A DNA stretch of 41,979 nucleotides, taken from positions 1 through 41,979 of the forward strand of contig JAQCBH010000017.1 in the NCBI GenBank assembly GCA_027621365.1, written 5' to 3'. The position numbers and the translations under genes were made by a program. Each line of letters begins with the position of its first letter. Positions within the stretch are counted from its first letter, which is position 1. This document shows positions 1-7,295 of the stretch, piece by piece. The DNA is from Bacteroidota bacterium (GTDB lineage Bacteria; Bacteroidota; Bacteroidia; NS11-12g; UBA955). The notes below the pieces were generated by a model that saw only the letters and a program-made list of their open reading frames with translations, made no database searches and was not told the origin of the DNA.

Positions 1-548
1 GCAGAATCAGAAGAATTTGCAGAAATAATCAAACGCTTTTCTTTCGGTTTGGACATCGTTTCTTCATTCAGACGGTAGTGTTGATATTGGATTAAGTATT
101 CCTCTCTGTACTTCTCAACCAGAGGCATTACCAAATACTCTCCTACTCGAATGTTCGACTTACCTACACTGGAAGGTGCTACAATCATCCCAAATAAATT
201 GGCATGGTGATAATTTGAACCATACTGTGCTTTTACTTTTGGAAACAATGCAGAAGCAAAAACCAATGTTGACAGAAATGCCACATCTCGGTGTCGTGGA
301 TCAACAAACCCTTGTGTGATTGATTCAAACAATGGGGGCAACACATCCGTTTTGAATAATTCATCCGGAAATGTAGGCAAACCACTTAAAGTAGAATGAA
401 CAAAAGGCAAATCCCAAGTTGATTCGACATTGGCACGAGGAGCATTTCCAGCATTTGCATCATTTGAATTTGATAAATTCAAATTGAGTTGCTCATACCG
501 ACCATTACCATAGTTGTACAACCGAATTACCTTCTTCTTTTTAGCCAC
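1..548 (-). CDS. DUF3987-type P-loop protein, N-terminal part (runs off left edge)
   Basis: The frame is open for 182 codons from a GTG at 548 to the window edge. No ATG or other start lies upstream before an in-frame stop, and an AAGGAGG Shine-Dalgarno sequence (554-560) sits 5 nt before the GTG. The protein has a lysine-rich start (AKKKKV), a low-complexity Asn/Ala stretch (about residues 20-40), then a region with FPDELF and FVDPRHRDVAFL. A Walker A motif, APSSVGKS, follows at about residues 124-131. This order matches DUF3987 proteins, primase/helicase-like ATPases common in integrative elements and phage satellites. The family name is my recognition from pattern; Walker B and the rest are outside the window. 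A role in replicating or mobilising the island is inference. Confidence 0.65.
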   Translation of the reverse strand, partial: MAKKKKVIRLYNYGNGRYEQLNLNLSNSNDANAGNAPRANVESTWDLPFVHSTLSGLPTFPDELFKTDVLPPLFESITQGFVDPRHRDVAFLSTLVFASALFPKVKAQYGSNYHHANLFGMIVAPSSVGKSNIRVGEYLVMPLVEKYREEYLIQYQHYRLNEETMSKPKEKRLIISANSSDS

Positions 549-553
549 AGCAA

Positions 554-560
554 CCTCCTT
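554..560 (-). promoter_or_regulatory. Strong Shine-Dalgarno site of the DUF3987-type gene
   Basis: On the minus strand the sequence is AAGGAGG, 5 nt from the GTG start at 548. Such a complete site is unusual in Bacteroidota, and most chromosomal genes in this window lack one. It fixes the start of a gene that has no ATG. Confidence 0.7.
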
Positions 561-684
561 TTTGAACGATTGATTGGCTGCGATTGAAGCAACGCATTGA
601 CTTTATTGAAAAGCCCCACTTCCGCGGGTCATTTTCGAAAGGGAATCCTTTCATGGATGCGAAGTAAATCGAGCTAAAATCTTA

Positions 685-712
685 GGGGTACCCTACTTTT
701 TGGGGTACCCTA
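685..712. repeat. Two 11-bp direct repeats, each containing a GGGTACCC palindrome
   Basis: GGGGTACCCTA occurs at 685-695 and again at 702-712, a 17-bp period. Each copy holds the palindrome GGGTACCC, so the two copies can also pair with each other as a hairpin (686-693 with 703-710, 9-nt loop). It starts just past the stop of the 219-aa gene and lies between the two island genes. It could end transcription, though there is no clean T-run, or be a paired protein-binding site in front of the DUF3987-type gene. Confidence 0.6.
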
Positions 713-714
713 TA

Positions 715-1374
715 CTACGGATTCAACAGTTCGTCCAATTCGGCACTTACTTGTTCCAATTTATTGGCAATTGTCCATTGTTTTGCTGAAAAATTAGTAT
801 CCAGTCCACTCTCAGAAATTTTCTTCCAACTCTGCTTTACATCTTTGTAGGCTTCTGAAACATCGTCCTCATCCCAATTTGCGTATCCATTGTAATAAAT
901 GAGGTCTTTCAAATTCGACATTTGAACATCAGCATTTCCGTCAAATGCGTCTAATTGTTTGAAGATGTACAGCAGAGCTAAAATTTGCCGATAAGTCCAT
1001 TTCCATTGGACAAGTTTCGAGTGAGAAAACACGAATGGGTATGATGCAAATTCAATTTCAAAGCTATCCTTCAATCTAACCCTAAGCTTGTTATTGACTT
1101 TCTTTTTCGTTGCTGCAGGCAATTTAGACTCATTCACTTGACGTGTTATGTTTTGTAATGTGTATTCCAAAAACCGAACGCGATAATCAGGCAAATCGTA
1201 TTCTTTCATTGCTTCACGAATCGCTGACATAAGTATCAGAACCTTATCTTCCAATTGTGTTTGATTCAATTCGGTCAAATCCTGTTGCGTTTCACATACT
1301 GAATTAATCCAATTCAAAAACTCATAAACTGCGCTCTTGTATGAAGCGAACTTAGCAGCTACTCGTTGGGTCAT
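715..1374 (-). CDS. Hypothetical 219-aa island protein
   Basis: I do not recognise this family. It is a soluble, charged, mainly helical-looking protein with no signal peptide, no membrane segment and no obvious catalytic motif. The C-terminal part (about residues 120-190) contains WKWTYRQILALLYIF and is rich in Trp, Tyr and acidic residues. It is the outermost gene of the island, about 100 bp inside the tRNA-Ser scar, and reads inward toward the DUF3987-type gene. The 12-bp palindrome upstream (1393-1404) suggests regulation, perhaps by its own product or another island regulator. A very weak likeness to the C-terminal half of RteC-type excision regulators was considered but cannot be supported by eye. 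The ATG at 1374 has no strong ribosome site. Confidence 0.6.
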   Translation of the reverse strand: MTQRVAAKFASYKSAVYEFLNWINSVCETQQDLTELNQTQLEDKVLILMSAIREAMKEYDLPDYRVRFLEYTLQNITRQVNESKLPAATKKKVNNKLRVRLKDSFEIEFASYPFVFSHSKLVQWKWTYRQILALLYIFKQLDAFDGNADVQMSNLKDLIYYNGYANWDEDDVSEAYKDVKQSWKKISESGLDTNFSAKQWTIANKLEQVSAELDELLNP

Positions 1375-1392
1375 AATTCCGGAAGTTAATTC

Positions 1393-1404
1393 AGTTGATC
1401 AACT
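1393..1404. promoter_or_regulatory. 12-bp perfect palindrome upstream of the island gene
   Basis: AGTTGATCAACT is a perfect palindrome ending 19 bp before the ATG at 1374 and is the only strong dyad in the roughly 100 bp between that gene and the tRNA scar. Its size and place fit an operator for a helix-turn-helix repressor. This is inference; no regulator gene is visible in the window. Confidence 0.45.
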
Positions 1405-1476
1405 AATTACGCAATACCGTGAGTAGCTATTTGAAAGCAATCATAACAAATTATTTTACAAACACTTACAAAAACT

Positions 1477-1500
1477 GTTCGAATCCCCCCTTCACCGCCA
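1477..1500 (+). other. attR: 3' end of tRNA-Ser left by integration
   Basis: The 24 nt contain a T-loop (TTCGAAT), a 3' T-stem of CCCCC, a 3' acceptor strand CTTCACC, a G discriminator and CCA. G73 and the acceptor sequence point to a serine tRNA, most like the GCU isoacceptor. The bases before it (AAAACT) cannot pair with the T-stem and no anticodon or D arm is present, so this is only the 3' piece. A rho-independent terminator follows it, as behind a real tRNA gene. This is the arrangement left on the far side when an element integrates by a tyrosine recombinase at a tRNA 3' end. Confidence 0.75.
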
Positions 1501-1506
1501 AAGGCG

Positions 1507-1533
1507 AAAAACCCGGCCCTGCCGGGTTTTTTT
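1507..1533 (+). terminator. Rho-independent terminator behind the tRNA-Ser 3' end
   Basis: An 11-bp perfect stem (1507-1517 with 1521-1531, core CCCGGC/GCCGGG, loop CCT) runs straight into T residues. It begins 7 nt after the CCA and is presumably the original terminator of the tRNA-Ser gene. Confidence 0.8.
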
Positions 1534-1589
1534 ATGCCACAAGCCCGAGCCAAGCTTGCTTGAGCAAAGGGCGAAGGGGCATAAAAATG

Positions 1590-1614
1590 CCTGCGGTGAA
1601 ACCGCAGGGTTTTT
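1590..1614 (+). terminator. Second hairpin with T-run
   Basis: CCTGCGG and CCGCAGG pair around a TGAAA loop and are followed by G and five T residues. It lies in the same converging-transcription gap as the preceding terminator. Confidence 0.55.
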
Positions 1615-1690
1615 CGCCTTTGAGGCCTCCCTTTCAGGGATCACAAGCCGACCGAAGGGAGGCGCAGTAATCCCGGAAGCAGCCCTTTTT

Positions 1691-4360
1691 TTATGGTATC
1701 AGCAGAGCGATTTTCTGTTTCTGCCCGCTAACAGACTGCGCCTCCAAATAGTAAACACCAGGACGGCAATTCAACTCAAGCTCTGAAAACTTGACCGAGG
1801 GCAGTATCCAATTCGACACTTCCTCTCCCCAACTATTGTAGAGCCTGGCTGAAACGAGGGCTTGTTCAGACATCAATTTCAATCCTTTTTCCCGATCGAC
1901 AGGATTGCCCAACACTTTCAAACCCAAAGTAGGGGCCAGAGGTGCCAAGCGATTACCCAAAATATCTTCTGTTCCCCTGACATTGGCCATCCAAATTCCA
2001 TTTCCGTGCGTAGCGACCGCTACCCTCCCGTCTTCGGGTCGACTAACAATCATGTCGCAAACCATGTTGCCAATTCGGTCTTTGGCCTGCTGCACCCAAA
2101 CCGTATTCAAACCCATCAAGGTATCGGTGGCGTACAAGCCCGTGCTCGTGGCTAGCCAGTACAAAGTGCCGTTATGCACCCGCTGAATCATGGCCCAACG
2201 CACCGAAGGTCCATCTCCAGACCCACTGCTGTTCTGCTCCAAATTTCCGGCGCACTTTTCCCATGTCGTTCCACCATCGGGACTGTAAAAGACCGAATAC
2301 ACCCCGTAATTCGAATAGGTCAACAAAAGCTCATCAGCATCGGCCGGATTCACCGCGATGCAACTCACATTGGCAGAGGGCATGATGGGGCTATACGTAA
2401 TGTCTTTCACTTTGGGCGAACCCTTGTCAGCCGAATCAATGCGGTACACGCGCTTCACGCTGGTTCCGTAATACAAGCGATTGGCGGGCTCCTCGCTAAC
2501 GGCCAAAGCGGTAATGAAGGAATTGGCGATCAATGGAGTATCAGCAAAGCGTCCCCAGCCTTGGGAAATGCTATCCCAGGAGCCGTCTAAGGCGACTTGG
2601 TCCAGGTCGTTGTTTCTCCAGATGTATTTGCCAGCCGCCAAGTACATGCGCCCACCCTCATGAGGATCGATGACAAACGGATTGATGAACCTGTATTTCT
2701 CAGCGCCTACAGGATCGATACGACGAACCGAAGTTCGCTTGCCCGACTCATCGACTGTTGCCCGCACCATTTTGCCCAATTGCTTGGAGAAATAAAAAGT
2801 CTGGCCCGAATCAGCAATGGCACAATAGGAACCATCTCCGAATAGGACCTCGTGAAATTCATCCGGATTGCCCCAACTCAGCTGTTGGTTGTTGTCCTGC
2901 AATCCGCAGACCATCAAATCAGAACCGGCAGTTTGCCGATCGATGGCTACTGTGTAATGCTGAGTGCTGTTATACCCGTTATTCAAACTGATCCAAACCA
3001 CAGAAGCAGCGCTAACATCCATGCATTCAAAAACACCGCCATCGTTGTAGCTGACGATACGATGTGCTTGCGACGAATGAAAGGCTACCCCATGTTGATC
3101 AGGGTGATGAACCGGCCAAACGCCTACTTCTGGAAGGCTAGCCCCTTTTTTGTATCCGCCGATTTGCTCAAAGCCCAATTCAGCACCAAATGCGGTTTGG
3201 CTGCGGTACAAATTTGTACCTCCAATGAGCAAAAAGTTGCTATCGACGGGAGACACCTCGATGACCATATCGTAAGAGCCCTGTACATTCCAGCGACCGA
3301 AGGCATCGCCACTGGGCAACTGCTGACTCAGATCCTGCCAACGAGCAGAATCTGGACCATAGGGATTGTAGCGAAACAAGGCATTGTACTCCTTGTCTCC
3401 CTTGTAATTCGCGGTCTCCTGGCCCCAACCCTCGGTATTGACCAGCGCATAAAGACGACCGGGGCAATGAGGATCGGCCTCCAATCGAATGCGGTTGTAA
3501 TCCAAGCCAAAGGCTGAAGGTGTAATCGCTTCCCACTGAAGACCATCGGCACTTCGGTGAATGCCCCTAGCGGCTCCATCGGCCGAAATACTGGCATAAA
3601 CCTCTCCCTGAGGCCCAATGGCCACATCGGTAAAATATCCAGTACCTCCGAGTACCCGACTCCAGGTTTTTCCTTCGTCGGCTGAACGCATAATGGAGCC
3701 ATAAATCGCAGCGTACAAGACCAATCCTCCATCTACCTCTGCCGCAGCCAAGTTCCAAACCAATTGCCAGGCGTTGTTGAAAGAATTGCCCGTAGAAAGC
3801 GCCGTTGAAGCTACCGAACTCCAACTCTCTCCTCCATCGTTTGATTCCAATAAACCATTGCCCAGGTAATAGGCGCCGGGGGCCGAGGCCGATTGACCGT
3901 AAGCCTCACCTGTACCCGCATACCAGTGATTTTCGTACTCGCTGCGAGGATCTTGTATCAGACAAGTCACCGTTCGCAATTCATCCATTCCTTGACTAGC
4001 TGCCCAGGTAGAACCCCCGTCCTTGCTCAAATAGAGCCCGCCCGAAACAGAACCCGCGATCATGCGCTGGGCATTGCTTCGATCATAGGCGAAGGCTCTA
4101 GTGCGGCCGCCAATTTTAGAGGGACCGGCAAATTGCCACCCGCTGCTGCCCCATTGAGCCTGCCGAGAACTTGGATAATACCCAGGCAAAGTGCCCGCAA
4201 ACTGCAACTCTCGGCTCCTCATGTGGTCCGGAATTCGACCCAATTCAGGGTCTTGCAATCGTTCTAATTCGTATTGCGATCGGGTCTGGGCACTGTGCTG
4301 GGCCTGCGCCAAAGAGGTCGCAAAAAGTCCAGCCCAAATGCATACGTGCAAGGGCTTCAT
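1691..4360 (-). CDS. Secreted sortilin-like beta-propeller protein with T9SS sorting domain
   Basis: The start is set at 4360 because a -7 box (4365-4372) lies 4 nt before that ATG and a signal peptide (MKPLHV..., ending near AQAQ) begins there; an in-frame start at 4384 would lie upstream of the promoter. The mature protein has repeated Asp boxes of the form SxDxGxTW (SKDGGSTW near residue 112, SNDGGESW near 173, SADEGKTW near 226, SPDGGTTW near 715), the mark of BNR/sortilin-type propellers. The last 70-80 residues look like a T9SS type A sorting domain. It is probably a large cell-surface or released protein. Asp boxes alone do not show sialidase activity, and I see no clear arginine triad or catalytic Asp, so the substrate is unknown. 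It converges on the island terminators. Confidence 0.85.
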   Translation of the reverse strand: MKPLHVCIWAGLFATSLAQAQHSAQTRSQYELERLQDPELGRIPDHMRSRELQFAGTLPGYYPSSRQAQWGSSGWQFAGPSKIGGRTRAFAYDRSNAQRMIAGSVSGGLYLSKDGGSTWAASQGMDELRTVTCLIQDPRSEYENHWYAGTGEAYGQSASAPGAYYLGNGLLESNDGGESWSSVASTALSTGNSFNNAWQLVWNLAAAEVDGGLVLYAAIYGSIMRSADEGKTWSRVLGGTGYFTDVAIGPQGEVYASISADGAARGIHRSADGLQWEAITPSAFGLDYNRIRLEADPHCPGRLYALVNTEGWGQETANYKGDKEYNALFRYNPYGPDSARWQDLSQQLPSGDAFGRWNVQGSYDMVIEVSPVDSNFLLIGGTNLYRSQTAFGAELGFEQIGGYKKGASLPEVGVWPVHHPDQHGVAFHSSQAHRIVSYNDGGVFECMDVSAASVVWISLNNGYNSTQHYTVAIDRQTAGSDLMVCGLQDNNQQLSWGNPDEFHEVLFGDGSYCAIADSGQTFYFSKQLGKMVRATVDESGKRTSVRRIDPVGAEKYRFINPFVIDPHEGGRMYLAAGKYIWRNNDLDQVALDGSWDSISQGWGRFADTPLIANSFITALAVSEEPANRLYYGTSVKRVYRIDSADKGSPKVKDITYSPIMPSANVSCIAVNPADADELLLTYSNYGVYSVFYSPDGGTTWEKCAGNLEQNSSGSGDGPSVRWAMIQRVHNGTLYWLATSTGLYATDTLMGLNTVWVQQAKDRIGNMVCDMIVSRPEDGRVAVATHGNGIWMANVRGTEDILGNRLAPLAPTLGLKVLGNPVDREKGLKLMSEQALVSARLYNSWGEEVSNWILPSVKFSELELNCRPGVYYLEAQSVSGQKQKIALLIP

Positions 4361-4364
4361 GAAG

Positions 4365-4372
4365 CGAAGATA
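4365..4372 (-). promoter_or_regulatory. -7 box of the propeller protein gene
   Basis: On the minus strand TATCTTCG, one base from TAnnTTTG, ends 4 nt before the ATG at 4360. The mRNA should be nearly leaderless. Confidence 0.5.
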
Positions 4373-4534
4373 ACAAAGAACCATTCCTCGTCTCCCTCGG
4401 CTAAGTCAATCTTTGCCTGCCATTGATCGGCTTCAAAAAGATAGGATTGAAACTTGATCCCATTCTCAAAACGAAAATGAAGGTCAAGCGTTTCATGATA
4501 AATAGATCAAGGCTTACACCCAATTCCCTAAACC

Positions 4535-5110
4535 GTGCAAGACATTCCTGTTGAATTTTACCCTGATTACCTGCCAGGACCTTTATCAGATGCCCTGTTA
4601 GAGGCCTTGAATTCAAAATTGAATTGGACGCAAGAGAGCCTGCACATGTATGGAAAATCCATCCCCTTTCCCCGATTGATGGCCTGGTACGGAGATCCTG
4701 GAACGGCGTATCGATTTAGCGGAAAGACCTATCATCCGCAGGAGCCCATTCCCGAACTCAAAGCATTGATGGACCTTTTGCAATCAGACTTTGGCAAACC
4801 CTTTAACGCCGTTTTGGCGAATTCCTATCGCAACGGGAGTGATTCCATGTCTTGGCACAGCGACGACGAGCCCGAACTTGGGCCTAGACCTTTCATTGCA
4901 TCGATTAGCCTTGGAGCTAGCCGAACCTTCAGAATGCGGCATAAAAGCGAGAAAACAAGCCAGGGCTGGGTTCTAAACCACGGCAGTTTGCTGATCATGA
5001 AAGATCATTCGCAACAAGACTGGGACCATTGCATTCCCAAGACCAAGAAGCCCGTAGACCTGCGCATCAACTTGACCTTTCGCTTCATATTCCCCGCTAG
5101 CCAACCATAG
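4535..5110 (+). CDS. alkB: AlkB-type 2-oxoglutarate/Fe(II) dioxygenase
   Basis: This 191-residue protein matches the AlkB/ALKBH2-like family, which oxidatively removes methyl groups from alkylated bases in nucleic acid. The iron ligands are visible as HxD (His108, Asp110 in SWHSDDE) and a distal His165 (DHCIPK). The 2-oxoglutarate-binding motif RxNLTFR is at 177-183. The substrate-lid region PRLMAWYGD is near residues 46-54. The start is GTG at 4535: an in-frame TAA lies 6 nt upstream and the next Met (residue 38) is too far in. It stands alone between a minus-strand gene and the amylase. No adaptive-response regulator is near, so repair on demand is inferred only from the family. Confidence 0.88.
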   Translation: MQDIPVEFYPDYLPGPLSDALLEALNSKLNWTQESLHMYGKSIPFPRLMAWYGDPGTAYRFSGKTYHPQEPIPELKALMDLLQSDFGKPFNAVLANSYRNGSDSMSWHSDDEPELGPRPFIASISLGASRTFRMRHKSEKTSQGWVLNHGSLLIMKDHSQQDWDHCIPKTKKPVDLRINLTFRFIFPASQP

Positions 5111-5114
5111 GGCC

Positions 5115-5122
5115 TACCTTTG
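5115..5122 (+). promoter_or_regulatory. -7 box of the amylase gene
   Basis: TACCTTTG matches TAnnTTTG exactly and ends 4 nt before the ATG at 5127, in the 16-bp gap after alkB. It implies separate, leaderless transcription of the amylase. Confidence 0.65.
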
Positions 5123-5126
5123 CCGA

Positions 5127-7295
5127 ATGCGATTGTTGCTTTTGGCCATACTAGCTTGCCCTGCCCTTTCTCAGGCTTATTCGGTCACCTTACAGGTTGA
5201 CATGAAACAGGAATCGGTATCGCCTCAAGGGGTGCACATTGCCGGCAATTTCCAGAGCGAGGCAGGATTTGGGGCCGATTGGAATCCAGCCAGCACTGAG
5301 ATGAGCGACAGCGACGGGGACGGCATTTACAGCGCTACCTTGGACATTCCCAGCGGCATTTGGGAGTTCAAATTCGTCAACGGCAATACCTGGTCAGGAG
5401 CCGAAAACGCACCTGCCACCTGCACCGTGGGAGCGACCTTCAATAGAACGGTTCAAGTTCCCACTCAAAACCTGGTCGTTCCTACCGTGGTATTCAACCA
5501 ATGCCCCAGCATTCCCATGGATACCACCTACACCTTGCATTGGTGGAACGACGCCGTCTTTTACGAAATTTTCGTGCGCAGTTTTCAAGATTCAGACAAC
5601 GACGGCAAAGGCGATTTCCAAGGCATCATTCAGCGTTTGGACTACTTGACCTCATTGGGCGTGACCGGCCTTTGGCTCATGCCCATGATGGAATCGCCTA
5701 GCTACCACGGGTATGACGTAAGCGATTACTACGCCACTGAACCCGATTACGGGACTTTGCAAGATTTTCAGGAATTGTTGGATTCCTGCCACCAGCGCGG
5801 CATCAAGGTCATCATTGACCTGGTCATGAACCACTCGAGCAACCAAAACGATTGGTTTGTTTGGTCGAGAAACAAGCAGAACGGCTACCGCGATTGGTAC
5901 CGCTGGTCGGCTACCAAACCCAATCAAACAGGACCTTGGGGCCAAAATGTCTGGCACGCCTACATGGGCGAATATTACTACGGCATTTTTTACGACGGCA
6001 TGCCCGACATCAATTACGAAAATCCCGATGCTCAGGAGGCCATGATGAAAGTGGCTGAATACTGGATGAACCTGGGCGCCGACGGATACCGCCTGGATGC
6101 CATCAAGCACTTGGACGAGGATTCACTGGTAATCGAAAACACGCCTGAAACCTTTGAGGTGATTCGTCATTTGAATCAGCGCCTATCGGCGATAGATAAC
6201 CAACATTTCACCGTTGGCGAGGTCTGGGACTACACAGAAAAGATCATTCCCTATGTATCAGATTCACTCTTGAAAAGCTGTTTTGAGTTCGATCTGGCGG
6301 GTTGCATTCAACGCGCCGTACAGGAGGGCAAAGCCTCGGTCATTCACAACCAGATTCAAAAGATGGAGACCCTGTACCCTCGCATGCAGTACTCCACCTT
6401 TTTGACCAATCACGACCAAGATCGCCTATTCAGTAATTTGAATGATGAAGCACAGAACAAACAATGTGCTTCCATATTGTTGGAACTGCCTGGCATTCCC
6501 TTCCTATACTACGGGGAAGAGATCGGCATGACCGGTACGGGCGATCATTTGAACATTCGTACCCCCATGCAATGGAGCCCTGAATCGGGCGCAGGTTTTA
6601 CCAGCGGAAAAGCTTGGCGCAGCCCCAATGGGGACTACACCAATAAAAACGTCGAGTTGCAAGAAGCCGACTCTGCGTCTTTGTGGAACCATTACCGCCA
6701 CAGCATCGCCATGCGCCATCGCTACGAAGCATTGAGAAAAGGCTATTATTTGCCCGCAGATTGCGACAACGAAAGCATGCTGGCTTATGCCCGTGTATGG
6801 AACGGCGAGGCCTTAATGGCGTTGCACAACTTGAGCAACTCCTCGCAGTCAGCCACGCCCTCCTGGTCAGCCTCTACCCTGACACAAGGCAACTACACGA
6901 TTTTTGAGGCCAACACACACGCTGTAGTCGGTAGCTGCAGCATAGACGCCAAAGGTGCCTTGAAGAATTGGAACTTGACTAACCCGCTTTTGGCGGCTAG
7001 AGGAAATCGATTGTTGATTTTGAGCCAAGCCAATTGGGCTCAGACGGCAGAGCCAACAAAGGCCTCATCGTTCATGGCCTATCCCAACCCCTGCCAAGAA
7101 GGTACGCGCATCCAAATACCCGAAAGCGGAACCTTGAGGGTTTACAATTCCTACGGTCAATTGTTGTTTTCAGAAACCGTAGAAGCCGGTAGTGTTTGGG
7201 AATCTACAACTTGGACGCCCGGCCCCTACTTTTTGCACTTGGAAACAGCTAACGAAACATACGCACTGCGCTTGCTCGTGCTCAATCAACGCTGA
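5127..7295 (+). CDS. Secreted GH13 alpha-amylase family enzyme with T9SS sorting domain
   Basis: The 722-residue protein has a signal peptide (about 1-17) and an N-terminal beta-sandwich resembling starch-binding modules (about 20-110). The GH13 barrel starts near 140. The conserved regions are all present: DLVMNH (231-236), YRLDAIKH with nucleophile Asp324, VGEVW with acid/base Glu365, and TNHDQDR with Asp430. A DSDNDGKGD calcium-type loop is at 156-164. The last 75 residues are a T9SS sorting domain. It should hydrolyse alpha-glucans or malto-oligosaccharides at the cell surface; exact specificity is unknown. No SusC/SusD pair is beside it, so it is not part of a classical polysaccharide locus here. 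It overlaps the end of the facing PspC gene by 14 bp. Confidence 0.92.
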   Translation: MRLLLLAILACPALSQAYSVTLQVDMKQESVSPQGVHIAGNFQSEAGFGADWNPASTEMSDSDGDGIYSATLDIPSGIWEFKFVNGNTWSGAENAPATCTVGATFNRTVQVPTQNLVVPTVVFNQCPSIPMDTTYTLHWWNDAVFYEIFVRSFQDSDNDGKGDFQGIIQRLDYLTSLGVTGLWLMPMMESPSYHGYDVSDYYATEPDYGTLQDFQELLDSCHQRGIKVIIDLVMNHSSNQNDWFVWSRNKQNGYRDWYRWSATKPNQTGPWGQNVWHAYMGEYYYGIFYDGMPDINYENPDAQEAMMKVAEYWMNLGADGYRLDAIKHLDEDSLVIENTPETFEVIRHLNQRLSAIDNQHFTVGEVWDYTEKIIPYVSDSLLKSCFEFDLAGCIQRAVQEGKASVIHNQIQKMETLYPRMQYSTFLTNHDQDRLFSNLNDEAQNKQCASILLELPGIPFLYYGEEIGMTGTGDHLNIRTPMQWSPESGAGFTSGKAWRSPNGDYTNKNVELQEADSASLWNHYRHSIAMRHRYEALRKGYYLPADCDNESMLAYARVWNGEALMALHNLSNSSQSATPSWSASTLTQGNYTIFEANTHAVVGSCSIDAKGALKNWNLTNPLLAARGNRLLILSQANWAQTAEPTKASSFMAYPNPCQEGTRIQIPESGTLRVYNSYGQLLFSETVEAGSVWESTTWTPGPYFLHLETANETYALRLLVLNQR

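Larger units (their letters stand above)
1499..1622. repeat. 16-bp perfect inverted repeat enclosing nested stem-loops
   Basis: Positions 1499-1514 are the exact reverse complement of 1607-1622. Inside are the terminator stem, a 10-bp pair (1529-1538 with 1578-1587) and a 7-bp hairpin (1590-1596 with 1602-1608). These stems partly share bases, so alternative folds compete. They may serve as terminators for the two converging genes or form a folded transcript. Confidence 0.65.
1375..1690. other. Gene-free junction between island and chromosome
   Basis: This 316-bp stretch holds no credible gene. From left to right it contains the upstream region of the 219-aa gene with its palindrome, an AT-rich segment, the tRNA-Ser 3' scar (1477-1500), a strong terminator (1507-1533), a second hairpin with a T-run (1590-1614), and a third dyad (1625-1633 with 1655-1663, nine perfect pairs). 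Short open frames across it only follow the GC-rich stems. Confidence 0.7.

Noticed and set aside
715-1374. Assignment of the 219-aa protein as RteC
   Set aside because: Only a vague likeness in the C-terminal half; the characteristic motifs are not visible, and a profile search would be needed.
1400-1500. A complete tRNA-Ser gene ending at 1500
   Set aside because: The bases before the T-loop do not pair with its stem and there is no anticodon or D arm, so only a 3' fragment is present.
1419-1786. Two short plus-strand open frames across the junction
   Set aside because: They run through the tRNA scar and terminator stems, have no protein-like pattern, and the second enters the facing propeller gene.
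2174-3517. Long plus-strand frames inside the propeller gene
   Set aside because: They are shadows of the minus-strand coding sequence, with no family pattern and no start signals.
1691-4360. Calling the propeller protein a sialidase
   Set aside because: Asp boxes are shared by many propellers and I cannot find the sialidase catalytic residues.
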